From assembly GCA_963457665.1 (NCBI GenBank), contig OY735231.1:36287337-36351336 (forward strand): a DNA stretch of 64,000 bases, in the 5' to 3' direction. Made by a program: the position numbers and the translations under genes. This DNA comes from Thysanoteuthis rhombus. Lineage: Eukaryota > Mollusca > Cephalopoda > Oegopsida > Thysanoteuthidae. The notes under the pieces are model-generated. The model worked only from the letters and a program-made list of their open reading frames with translations, did no database searches and was not told where the DNA came from. Positions 13,833 through 25,497 of the stretch are shown here, in pieces; the first letter of the stretch is position 1; every line of letters starts with the position of its first letter.

Positions 13833-16800
13833 TTAACTTAGATTCATTGTTTTGCGTGTGGAGATGCTTGGGACTCGTTGATTGTACATTGGTTTAAAGT
13901 GGGAGGGGTTATGTTGAGCTTTGAGTACAAGTTGGTGATATGAAGGGGCGTTGAACATGTATTTGTGGTACGGCTGACTGCTCATAGAGTAGAGCTGATC
14001 AGGCTGTGGCCATGGACAGGGGCCAACATTTACCAAATACAACTTGACTCCATTCTTTTTGAGCATTTCGATTTCCTTGGTCAGTTCAGGGGTAATCGTG
14101 GTGACGGACGGATCGACAAACAAAACAGCAACCTGATTTTCAATATGGCCGCTTTTGTCATTCTGGATAGAGCGGGTATGAAAGATGTTTTTCATTTTTC
14201 TTACGACATCGACCAGATCGGGTAGTTTACCGTCAACAACGAAGCTGTTTTTAATCGTGGACGGATCCTTGCCCATTAGAGATGTGATTGGGACGTTGAA
14301 GCTTGTTGGGCAATAGCCATAGGAGACAACACCAAAATGTCCGTATCCGGTGTATGGAAGGATAGTATTGATGAATTGATGGATCATGCCGGAACCGTAG
14401 GCCCCCACAGAAATAAGGTCGTAGCCAAACAGAATGATGCCTGTAAAGATGAAATAATATTCTGTAAGAATTTTCACTTCATTGACTGGAAAAACAACGA
14501 ATTTCCATAACGACTATCTATTAAAAACAACAGCAAAGTTCCTGTTTAGAGAAAGAAATGTTAGATTTCTGATTGTTGCATTGTTTGTCAGGAGATATAC
14601 TTTAAAAACACATTTCTGTAATTTCTATGTAATCTATACCTATATCTTTTCAGTGTGTGATAAACGTGTAATTCTGAAAGGTAAAATACTCTTATTTCTG
14701 GTGATTGGCTGTCTGGCTAACAATATCCTGCACAATTAGTGAGCTTTTAAAATTCTCCTACAAAATAACTTCATTATTTATATGAGTGAAAGTTGTTTCT
14801 TATACTGGAATATATTTACTATATTTCGTTTAGCCTGCTATGAATCTGCTAGACAAGGTTGCAAACCATCTCTCTGCAGGAAGTGTTCGTAATTAAGGTT
14901 TGGCGTGTGGCATTTGAATTCTGGAATTCAGTTGTCATGCTTATCTGCCACATTGAATATGAAGTGATTCATATATGAGAAAGTATCAATGCGATTCAAA
15001 TGGACTTTCATGCTGAGTTAAACTCTTTGGTTTTGAGGTGCTAGGATCGTTGAACTCAGCTCAAATGCTTTGACTCTGTATATCTAGAATTACTTGAATC
15101 TGCAGGTTAGTTAAACTACGTTAGTTATAGTACACACACATATACATACATATATACATATATATGATTTTTCTTGTTTGCCAACATGTTGTCACCCAGC
15201 AAACAAGAAAATTATTATTTAAAAAAGTCGAGTTGATAAAAACTCTCCGTCGTATTCAATGAAACTTGCTCAAAAGAAAAACTGCTGTTAATATATATAT
15301 ATATATATGTGTACGTGTGTGTGTGTGCATGTGTGTGTGTGTGCGCGTGTTTTGTTTTTGTTTTCACTACAAATTGAGTTCTGATTATATATATGTATAA
15401 GTATACATATATACATATATATATATATATGAAATACTAATAGAATAATTATACTTACTTGATTGATCCTTTTGTGGGTATTTAGGTTCTTCCTTTTCTG
15501 GAAAAGAAAATGGGAAATATAAAAATATCATACTAAACGGTAAGTATTTGCTCTCAGGGCGACTTTACTTCGACTCAACTTCAGATTATTATACATAGTT
15601 GCTTATATCAATAAAACTTTCATTGAATTTCATTTCCTGTATGTTTACTCAATCGACAGAAACGGTCCCATTCGTAGGTATTCTTGAATATCAAAACATC
15701 ATCATAAATGTAAGAAAATTACGAAGGATTATAAAAGGATGCTATTTCGTTTACTCCAACTAAAAACTCGGTATCCATATAACAATGAAACTTCTGCGTT
15801 GTTGTTTTGGTACTGCATTATGCTTCTGCAATATTCTATACTGAAAGAAGCGAAGAACCCTTTGGAATGCATTATCTTATACTTTATTATGATAAACTCA
15901 AGTTTAACAATGAAAGTAATGGCGAGATGTGAGACTGATTTTTGAAGAAGAAAGAAGCCAACATCCAATATGAACTGTAATTAATACTTGATGTCAAGTA
16001 ACAGCAAGTCTCATCACCTTTTTGCAAGTTTCCCAAATTCTTTGTAAGTTCAATTTCTGTGACCTTTCAGATTTCTATATCCTCTGGTCTTTTATTAGAT
16101 GATCCTGGGACTGTGCTTAACGTCTCTTTGTTTATGGGTACGAGTGACACTTTCGGTGTGACATGGTTATACTTGTGTTGAGTGAAATCATGAAACGAAT
16201 GTCATGATCACAGAAATTCCTCACCTTTGTTGTTTTTATCACACGCTTCCAGCCAAATATACCTTTCATCCAGATGTAATCAATGAATGATCCATGAAAG
16301 AATAATTTTCACTTCCAAACCAAATAATTGTAAATCAATCTACCGAATGATTAAACTGACTAATCCCCTATCTGAAAATATTTTTCCTTGAGAATAAATA
16401 GGATGCGGATTTAGACCATTTAATGAGTAGAAACTCAGTCCTTGATTACATACGAAATTTTGGAGAAAAAAGTTCGAAGACGTTTTTCCCTTATAATCAA
16501 AACCAAAATGAACTTACGTAGTTTCTCTTCAGTTGTTGGTGCTTGTGTGGTAGGCCTTATGGTAGTTGGTGCAACTGTGGTTGTGACTGTAGTTGGAACC
16601 TCAGTAGTTGTAGTCGTAGTAGGGGCTGCAGTTGTTGTGGTGGTGGGGGCTGCAGTTGTTGTGGTGGTGGTAGGGGCTGCAGTTGTTGTGGTGGTGGTAG
16701 GGGCTGCAGTTGTTGTTGTGGTGGTGGTAGTAGTAGGCTTTGGTGTTGTGGTTTCTTCTGAAAGAAAATTAAAACCAATAGAAAAATGAGTTTTCCGTAT

Positions 16801-19651
16801 CCAAATCAAAGTATTTTACATTCAATCAATACCAAAATATTTCGGCAGATTTTTAAAAAGATCTCTCATAAGAAATTGACGTGATTTGTTCGAACTGGGA
16901 AATATTCTATCTCTGAATTCAATTAGAGTTCCATCGTATTATACGCTTGAATTTCCCTGTGGTGACCCAAATTATGCAGTGGGATTTCGTAGGAATTTTG
17001 ACTGTCGTATACATATTTTAAAAATTAATTCCATTTGAATGTGTTGGTTCATGTTGCAAATAATGTAATATTCATGATTTGTTTCCAATTTGTCACAAAG
17101 AAAACCAAAGCTGCTATGAAATTCGATAAACTTGATTGATATTATGTTACTGAACATTTCAATAGAAATTATACGTTGTTGTAATTGTAGAAGACTTCTC
17201 AATAGCTGTAGAAGGAGGGGAGTAGGGTCAGTGGTGGTGAAGACTGTAATTGTTGTTGTGGTAGTGGAATGAACTGCAGTTGTTGTTGTGGTGGTAATTT
17301 CAATTTCAGTCATGATTGCATTATTTCCTGTTCACAGACAACCTTTTCTATTAATAATATGCATATTGAATGGTACAACTTGTCCAAATAAATTTCAAGT
17401 TAACAACTTTTGAACTATTCATCGAACGTTTTCCAAAACGTCGAATATATTTAGCTTGTTTTCATAGAAAATACCTATATCGGGGTAATAGTGGCTTAAT
17501 TGTAAAATTAGTTGTCAGCTTCAGTGTATTTCGAAAATTTACGATGGAAAATAAACACTTTCTCAGTCCGACGGTTTTGTATAATCGAAACAATATTGTT
17601 CAGTCTGCAAATATTGATAAAACCTGTGCCAATAAATAAATATTCCGAGATTTTAGGTTACACCAAATTGTTGAGTCCAAATACCAAATAATTTCACCGA
17701 GACGATGAATTATCAACTGATCTATACTCTAAAAAAAGAAAAGAATGAATTTGTGAGGAAAAAAAATATCAACCGATGAAAAAATTTGTAGGACATACCT
17801 TCGCATACGTGAACGTAGAATGTTTGTGTAATTTTCTTCAATGCTGAGTAACTAGACACAGTATAAACACCGTTATCTGGATCACTTGCAATTGCCTTCA
17901 GCTCATTGATATCATACATTCTTGAATTGCCAACACCGATAGCATAAACATTGATACCAAGTTGATGCAGTTTCTTAGCTTCTTCTTTTGTAGCAGCAGG
18001 GTCCATAGATTTACCATCTGTAATTACAATGGCAATGGTGGGTCCTTTGCTATTTTTCAAATTAGGCTCAACCTGGTCTTTGAGTAGTCTGAGAGCATCA
18101 GCCGTGTTGGTATTGCCCTGTCTGTGGGGAATGCTCAAGATGGCCTTTTTCAACTGGGCAGCATCAGTGTACTGGTCTAAAGAGAAGTCCAGGTGAGCTC
18201 GGTTACTGTATGTTATGGCACCAACACGGACTTGGGAATTGCCAATACCCACACCGAAGCTGTCAACAAGGTCAGCAACGAATTTGAGTTGTTTTTTGTA
18301 GTCTACAATCCAGATGCTGGTGGAAGAATCTAACACAAACATGATGTCGGCTGCTTTTTCGATACATTCTGAAAATTAGAAAAATAATGTCATTACCGAG
18401 TTGTTTTCACTTCGAGATATCATCATTCAAATTTGATAAGTGTGTTTTTATGTTCTCGTATTCAATTGGAATTCTGTATTCTTTTTATTACAATGACTTG
18501 GTTGCTTACATTATTAATTTTGACTAGTTTTTAATGCTCGTTCCAATTTCAATTTTAAGTAGCTTCTTTCTTTCGACTCGGGAAATAATTTATTGAAATT
18601 AGAAAATAAATTGAATATCTTGATATCAAAGATGCCTCATTTCTATCCCAAACAAGATAAAATTAGGAAACCGTTTGATATTCTGGTTGGAGACATCTCA
18701 ATAAATTTTGTAGAAGATAAAATTCTTCATTAAATGGGGGAAAATCATAGAGAGAGTAAGAAAGTTGTGTGATTGAATTTATCAAACTGAAAATGAGAAA
18801 TTAATTCTATTTTGAATGATTTAAGAGTTGCAGCAGGCAGGAGAGAATGAACGCAGAAGCTTCGAATTATCATTCTATGAACTCATTTGTGAAGAAAAAT
18901 ATTTCTAAGAATTAAACAAAATAATATTGATCTTATTATTCTAATTGATGTTTATGAAATAAGCTAAGGAGAAATCTAATAACAAACCTAGTTTTCATAT
19001 TAAATTGCGTTAAGATGTTTCTGTTATAATTCTACCTTGATTTTTTTGTAGCAGATACTATAGATTTAAAAGCAAGAACATTCATTTTCATGTTGAAACA
19101 TTTTGTTTTAAGAGAAGAGTTTAACAAATTTCGGAAAGAGTTACTCACTTGTTTGGGGCTTAGCTTCAATGGCGACCTGAAAAAAAAGAAATCGAATAAT
19201 CATTAAGAAGATATACTGATGAATGATGTGAATTATAACATTTCTATGTGATCGATTCATTACAGATAGTTTCAATGGAAAAAATTGTTATATCAAACAA
19301 GATTTATTTTCGGTTTCTTTGAGCCTAGATTTCCAATGTCGCAATCGTAGATCGCACTGGAATTGGCTAGTATTCCCTAAACTAAACTATATTCCTCTGT
19401 TATGTTAGCTCACTAAATAAAATAAGTAAACTGGTGGAACTTTCTAACCTGAAAATCTTGTTGAGGAAAGATAGTAAAATCTGGTAAGAATTGTCCGTAA
19501 ACATAGGAATGAATGAAAATCAAAGCAAATACAACATACATACATTTTAGATTCCATTCATTAATTTACAGATTAATGCTAACATAACATATAGGAAATT
19601 AACCCTTAAACTAATCTAAAAAATGTGTACCTCCAATAGACAGACAATCCC

Positions 19652-19730
<79 letters not shown>

Positions 19731-19996
19731 TTTCAGTATTTCAAACCTGTCTGTGTATTCTACCAAAGTGAATTCCTTTTCAATCCGCAAAATAATTCAA
19801 ATCTCTGCTTTAGAAAATATAGAATGACTAAAATACACACCCACGGAAACAGTTATTTCTTTGGCAACGCTGTAATTCAACGTAAAAATATAAGGGGAAA
19901 AAAACAGAATGATGAGATTCAAACAAAATGATAAGGTGCAAACAAACTTACCCCCAATAGACAGAGCGCAGCTACAATGAGAGTCAGTCGGGACAT
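13833..19996 (-). CDS. Gene A: secreted protein, vWA + Thr-rich mucin-like + second vWA-like domain (509 aa, complete)
   Basis: Six minus-strand exons join to 1530 nt: 19996-19952, 19176-19149, 18368-17799, 16757-16518, 15497-15459 and 14440-13833. All junctions are GT-AG and the mature-protein junctions are phase 1. The protein starts MSRLTLIVAALCLLG (signal peptide, likely cut after AIEA). Residues 26-213 form a vWA domain with MIDAS residues in DSSTS (38-42), TNTADAL (about 111-117) and ITDGK (140-144). Residues 215-294 are a mucin-like stretch of Thr runs separated by AAP, expected to be O-glycosylated. Residues 295-307 are a charged linker (QKEEPKYPQKDQ). Residues 308-509 resemble a vWA fold (strand IILFGYDLISV, helix, strand VAVLFVDPSV, then GVKLYLVNVG) without DxSxS or the MIDAS Asp. 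No transmembrane segment follows, so the product is probably extracellular. A TTTATT at 13415-13420 could be the polyA signal on the minus strand. Role unknown; adhesion or matrix binding is an inference. Confidence 0.88.
15286..15431. repeat. (TA)n and (GT)n tracts in an intron of gene A
   Basis: Short TA, GT and TA runs lie just 3' (in plus coordinates 5') of the 39-nt linker exon. Confidence 0.85.
16540..16745 (-). repeat. Coding minisatellite (Thr-run + Ala-Ala-Pro) of gene A
   Basis: Imperfect units of about 27 nt (ACA/ACC runs followed by ACTGCAGCCCCT) encode repeated Thr runs ending in AAP. Four AAP units are visible, then a TEVPTT unit. The exon tail (TEEKL) is unique sequence shared with gene B. 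The reverse strand gives long valine-rich open frames that are shadows. Confidence 0.8.
17175..17327 (-). pseudogene. Relic extra Thr-rich exon inside intron 3 of gene A
   Basis: Read on the minus strand, this stretch starts after a CAG acceptor in the correct phase and encodes GNNAIMTEIEITTTTTT, then AVHSTTTTTITVFTTTDPTP. The frame then slips to a Leu/Gln-rich reading; in the next frame Thr/Ser/Pro coding continues to a weak GTATAA donor. It resembles a second mucin-like exon that decayed by a frameshift and donor loss. It could still be skipped or used as a poison exon; transcript data would tell. Confidence 0.55.
19653..19727. repeat. (CT)n microsatellite in intron 1 of gene A
   Basis: Pure CT for about 74 bp, at the position matching the gene B tract, so it probably predates the duplication. 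Confidence 0.95.
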
Positions 19997-20117
19997 GACT
20001 GGTTTTGCCAATATTGGTTGCAGTAGATAATGTCAATTAAAGACTGTTGATTCTCTGTGTAGTTCTGGTAACGAACACTGCTCGAATCAGATTGACACTG
20101 ATGAAATCGGAATTGTG

Positions 20118-20207
20118 CTTTACTTATAGGCCATAAACCCTTCCTTTTTACATGTTTCGGATATAGGAGCGAAAGTTTGGAGAGTCTGTTTCCGAATAAT
20201 GACATCA
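20118..20207 (-). promoter_or_regulatory. Core promoter of gene A
   Basis: On the minus strand CCTATAAGTAAAG lies at 20130-20118, a slightly altered TATA box about 130 bp upstream of the ATG. TGATGTCATTA lies at 20207-20197. The sequence between the two and on to the ATG aligns with gene B. Confidence 0.62.
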
Positions 20208-20319
20208 AGAACAATGTAATACGCAATCCTTGCAAAGGATAACCTAAGAAATGCCGACTGTTCAAAACTAGGAGTGTTGAACTTGAACTTGTTAGAATAA
20301 CGTGTACTATCGTCATAAG

Positions 20320-20595
20320 AAATCGTAGGTGGCCGATCGGTTAATAGCACCGAAAATGGACTGGACGAATCGAGGCATGAATCTGGCTTTCCCCCAAGCT
20401 ATGGTTAGAACAGCGTATGAAGTGAGTGACGCGACTTCGGGTTCTTGTCGACTCCAAGTATATTTCATGTGTCGATGTCGAATACATGAAGCCCGGATAG
20501 GATCGGCTGTTGACGTGATCAGTGTGAGAGCACATACTCATCACCCTGAAGTCAAGACTCGTTTGGGTTTTATCTGAAGTCCGAAATGTCATCTA
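20320..20595 (+). mobile_element. SINE-like insertion upstream of gene A promoter
   Basis: About 270 bp present here are absent from the aligned flank of gene B. It opens with GTGGCCGATCGGTTAATAGC, close to the A-box/D-arm of Ser/Leu-type tRNAs. G+C is higher than the surroundings. It sits about 110 bp upstream of the TGATGTCATTA element, so it could affect regulation. Confidence 0.45.
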
Positions 20596-20929
20596 TTTGC
20601 TTGAAGTAAAAATAAGATGTATCATACGTTGAGTACTTGATATTGTACTTTCATAGAAAAAAGTCCCATTTTCACGACCGCCTTGTTTGATGGGGTTTAG
20701 TCAGGTGTAACATTTCCCTGTAATTCTTTACTTCGAATTTTGAACCAAAAAAGAGGAATTATGACCTGAAAAATGACTGAGAGAAACTTAGGATTTCAGT
20801 CAGTTTCTTTTTGAAAGGTCAATTTTAGGATTAAAGAAAGATTAAGTGACGAAAAAAGTGAAGAGAGGAAAAGGTTAGTTGAGATACGTAAGAACGAAAA
20901 TAGTTTAGGGTCTTTCATTGCTGCTCTGA

Positions 20930-21500
20930 AATAAAGCAAATCATTGAAAAAATAAATTCAGATTCGTAGCCACACGAAAATATGAAATCATCATCATAAG
21001 TCGACGGCTACTCAAGGGCCTTCATCTATCTCCCCCCATGCCAACTATGATTATGATTACCTCTGATATGTCTTACAGGCAAACATTCCTATTTTATCTT
21101 TCCATTTTGTGTTTGGCCTTCTCCTACTACGTTTGCTATTCATCGGACAACAAATTTAGCCCCGCCTGTTATGCTTCATTCTTTCAAGATGTTCTGTCTA
21201 TTTCCAATTTATCGCTTGATTACTTCTGTGATATTTTTTACTATCTTGGACTGTTCTCGGATCTTTGTTGATTTTTTATACATAGCATTGCTTTTTCTAT
21301 TGATATCCATGTGATGCTGAGCATGATGAGTGATTTTGTTATTGTCCATGCTTCACATCCGTACGTCATAGCGAGTATCATACATTTATAATATGTTTTA
21401 GGTTTTAAGCCTATCAGCAAAATGCTTTTCGATGTGTCTCTACTTTATGCCAAACACTTTCCAACGAATCGTTATTCGTCGTTTCATTTCGCTTTCTCTA
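20930..21500 (-). mobile_element. Second-family LINE remnant upstream of gene A
   Basis: Aligns by eye with 4085-4445 and its flanks, in the same position relative to the gene promoter. This supports descent by segmental duplication rather than independent insertion. Confidence 0.45.
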
Positions 21501-21599
21501 ACAATCAACTGACGTCAGTAATTATATTTATAAACTTCTAAATCTTTATTCTACCATTCTCACATGGTGTCCTGCCGTTGGGTAATGGGTAGCGTTTAT

Positions 21600-22400
21600 T
21601 ATCAGCAAGTCTTTTAGCGTCCGTCGTTGGACATTGATCTTTTCCAAGATTCACCAGACCTTCCTATGGTGGGCGGCGCAGAGCCAATACTTTCTGAATG
21701 TGTTTAGTTCGTCACTTAATCTTATTTTTTTACCGGTCACTGTTTCATGTATGGTTCTTGTGGCTTCATATTGTGAATTTAGAAGTCTATCGGTTATCTG
21801 TCATTCTTGTTGCATGAGAAGGCCGTTGTCATTTAAGTTTTCTTATGGATTTTATTATACCTCTGACGTCATTCTCTTTTCTTTAACATACTGCTATGTC
21901 TTCTGGTTTTTCCCATGTGATGCTGAGCGAGATTCTCTCCTGTGCACATTGTATGGTTCTCAGTTTATTGGCCAACCCTTTTGTTGGATTCCATGTTTCA
22001 GATCCATAGGTAATTATCAGGAGTATGCATTACGTTGTATACCCTTCTCTAGGCTCGATGGGATTTTCTTGTTCTTGAAGATTGAACTGGAACAACGACA
22101 GACGCTAAAAAGGTGCTGTTGTTGATAATACCGGAAGCTTGCCAAACTAAAGTGATCTTTCGCCTAATTTCTCCGTTTTGGGATTTTATGGAGATTCATT
22201 GTCCTAAGTAGATGTGGTGGTGTTCTTTCATTAGCTCTGGGTTTTTTCCGATTTTCATCGGTGCATCTTCGCCCTCATAATTTTTGTAAGACATGACATT
22301 TCTTTCATAAGTTCGTATAAATTCCAACTCTCTTGCTTTCATCATTCAGTTCATTCAGATTCTTTACAAAAAGTACAATGTTGTCAACAAAAAATCACTA
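21600..22400 (-). mobile_element. RTE fragment upstream of gene A
   Basis: Matches the 3' third of the 48 kb element with many indels, starting at TTTTAGCGTCCGTCGTTGGA near 21611. It follows the second LINE remnant, as in the gene B flank. Confidence 0.65.
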
Positions 22401-22414
22401 TCTGAAACCAATTG

Positions 22415-22745
22415 AACCAGGCAGTTTGGGAATTTTGGGATTTCGGAACAATAGTACGAGCAACGTATCGATAATGACAGATGTTTCTTTTCCTACTTCT
22501 ATCTGTTGCCCACGAGTGAATCAGTAGCTCTATTAAACATTTCTACGATCTTCAGAATAGAAAAAAAACAACACTAAATCATGAACAAAATATCGGTTAA
22601 CAACAGAGGCCCGTTTGGCTACTAGGAACTCTGAGACACAACTGTGTGCCGTGGGTTGAGCCAAAGTCACATTGAAATAATAGCTTTCACTGTACTCTAT
22701 CAGACTTTGTGAACCAGTCGACTTCAGTTGAGCTATCATATCATT
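22415..22745 (+). repeat. Repeat R1, copy 2 (gene A flank)
   Basis: Aligns with 8080-8400 and likewise follows an RTE fragment. It keeps the TCAGTAGCTCTATTAAACAT and GTTAACAACAGAGGC blocks but lacks the distal end. Confidence 0.55.
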
Positions 22746-23660
22746 TGAATCTTCATTGCTTTTTTTCAGAGGGATATAGGAAATAAAACTATTGTGTCAC
22801 AATGAGACATCCTTTCCTTGAGCAAGGCCTCAAAGTATGCTGACCCTTCTATTCAGTTTTCGAAAAACATTCAAGCGGATCTTTATTGGATTAGTTCATT
22901 ACAGCAGTCAATTAATTTCTTTCTTAGGCTCCGAGATTCCATAACGTTGTGAAGGTAGATATTTCTGCCTCTTCGATACAAAAGATGATACTAAAGTTCT
23001 TCTTGCATTTGAAAACCTCAACTGTAAGCAGGTACTGGAGTCTGTCTCAAAGGACGTGTAATAAAAACATGGTTCATTTTCGACTAGAAGTTACCATTCT
23101 TTCTTTCATTTTTCCCAAGCTTCCATTTGTCATTTTTTCATATTTTCTGGAAGTGATCGCTACTTCAAAGCTTTAGTTCCGTAATTCGAGTGCAAAGTTA
23201 CGGTCCAATTTCGAATGTATGGAATCTTTATTCTTCTTCAGTCGGTCAGTATCATGACATGATAGTAGTTGAGGCTTTGAAAAAGAGAATAAAGTCTTTC
23301 AGAGAGACCGGGAGAGACAAACTGGTGAATAGAATGGGGTGAGAGAGAGCCAACCGTCGTCTAATGGAAACTAATTCTCAAACCCTCTCCAGGATGCCCG
23401 TACGCAACACTCCTCGGGATCGTTCGGTCGCTCGGAGGAAGATCCGACTTCTTCGTGTCGCGAACACCAACCAACTATTTTGGGGTAAAATTAGAATCTT
23501 CGAATTTTGTCCGGAAGAACTCCGATCAAATAAAAATCCCCAATTTTCATTAATCTCGAAATCAAGTCCCCAAAGTCCACTCCCTCGTCCACACATTTCA
23601 ACATCAAGGCCTTCGTTGACTCTACATGCCAGGCACCCGAATTGACGATTCACATAGATC

Positions 23661-24817
23661 TTAATTCAAACTTAGTAATAATTATTGTGGGCTTTCATGG
23701 CCATCAAAACCTGAGTCTACTTATCACTCAACAGGACTGAACCTACCAAGTAATATATTGGTTCCCTCAGTTTTTTCCCGCCACGATTCGAATATTTTGT
23801 AAAAAACGAATTATTTGATATAGTTGAAAAAACTAAAACATGAGACTGCCTATCCCTCAAGTTCTATCTTATAAACGTATTTAGGTTCAAGATTACCGTG
23901 GATAACTAGTGTCCTTCTTAATCAAGCATCAATATTTAAGGTGACCAGTCACAATACTTGCAAAATTCTACGTTACGTAAAGTGAATGTAAGATCAGTTT
24001 TATCAATACATAATTCAAGAATAATGGAAGTTCGGACTAAAGCAGTAACGAAACGAAAGAACAATAAGTTAAGAGACGCGAATCATGAAATATGATAAAC
24101 TATTACTAATAAAGAATTGCAGCGGGAAAATACTTTAAAGAGAGATAGTTTCTGTTATTTTGTGAAGATTCATCAGCTCTTTTTCTTCATTTCCCACCAC
24201 ATTAAATAATTATAGCTATTACAGTATATCTGATATCTGTTTGCTGAATAATCGTAATTCTTTTCGAATTTAGGAAATTTTGGTAACTCGGCTGCTAATA
24301 TCTCATCGGGATTATAATATAGAATTAGAGTTAAAGATTAGGGTTAGACAATCAAGACAAAGGACTCACGACCGCCAAGCAGAAAGAATAAGAAAGAAAG
24401 GACGTTAAGCTTAAAAGAAAACTGAAACAAAAAATATCACTTTTACCCTAATTTCCTGATTGCATCACTGGTCGTTCAAAATGTCATATACTTTGGTTCA
24501 GTGGAAGAGGTAGACAAGCAACATTAGCTTTAAGACACCAAGTTTCCATCACTGGATTCTCCAGCGAGATGAAACCGCTGGCTAAGCGTATCTAGTTACT
24601 GGGGTCGGGTAGCGCAAAAAAGTTATATGCTCTCGACTGGCCTCTGTGAATGAGGCTGACGAGCACCATCCCAAGGGCGGATTAATTTATAAAGATTTAT
24701 TTATACGAGGTATACGATATAGCAAGGAGAGTGGAATGGAAACAACCTCTCTGCATGGATTGAAGAAGAAAACATATTCATGATTATTTGCGTATACATA
24801 CACAACACAGGCACATA
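23661..24817. other. A-C intergenic region
   Basis: No gene supported. A block of balanced composition at 24540-24680 is unlike its surroundings but has no recognisable identity. Confidence 0.45.
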
Positions 24818-24836
24818 CATACACACACACACACAT

Positions 24837-24923
<87 letters not shown>
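24818..24923. repeat. (CA)n(TA)n microsatellite
   Basis: CA repeats followed by about 65 bp of TA, in the A-C intergenic region. Confidence 0.95.
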
Positions 24924-24926
<3 letters not shown>

Positions 24927-25294
24927 TCTCCTCTTTCCTTTTTCGTCATCTAATCTCTCCAATTCCTAAACTGATATTGTAAAGAATACGAAATTGACCC
25001 AAAAAACTGGGTGTTCGTGACAATGTAACTTTTTTCAATGGTAAACATTCTAAGGTTTAAGTTGTAAGATTATTTATTCAGTATCAACTTCTGAACGCGT
25101 GAAATATACTACGTATACATTATTCAAGTGGAAGATATTCCAGGCTTCAAATTCGATCCAGATGAGGCTCAACAAAATAACAATAACATGATAATCTTTA
25201 AAGTTTAAATCCAGCACTCCCAGTTCTTGGAAATCTCAATACTTTTACCAGTCGGAATTCCCGGGATTTTCTATACAAGGATTAAGTATTGTGA

Positions 25295-25386
25295 TGATGT
25301 CATTAATTGGAAGCAGGCTCTTCAAACGTTCGTTCTTATGTTTCAACTTCGCAAAAAGAAACAGCTTATGGTTTGTATATAAGTAG
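25295..25386 (+). promoter_or_regulatory. Core promoter of gene C
   Basis: TGATGTCATTA at 25295-25305 and GTATATAAGTAG at 25375-25386, about 122 bp before the ATG. A TTTCATCAGTGT block follows at about 25400, shared with D and E and likely near the transcription start. Confidence 0.68.
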
Positions 25387-25497
25387 CGCACGATTCCGAT
25401 TTCATCAGTGTGTGATTAGTTCGTGTAGTGATCGTTGCAAGAATCAGCGGTCTTTTATCGACATTATTTATTGCAAACAATGCAGATAAAACCAGTC

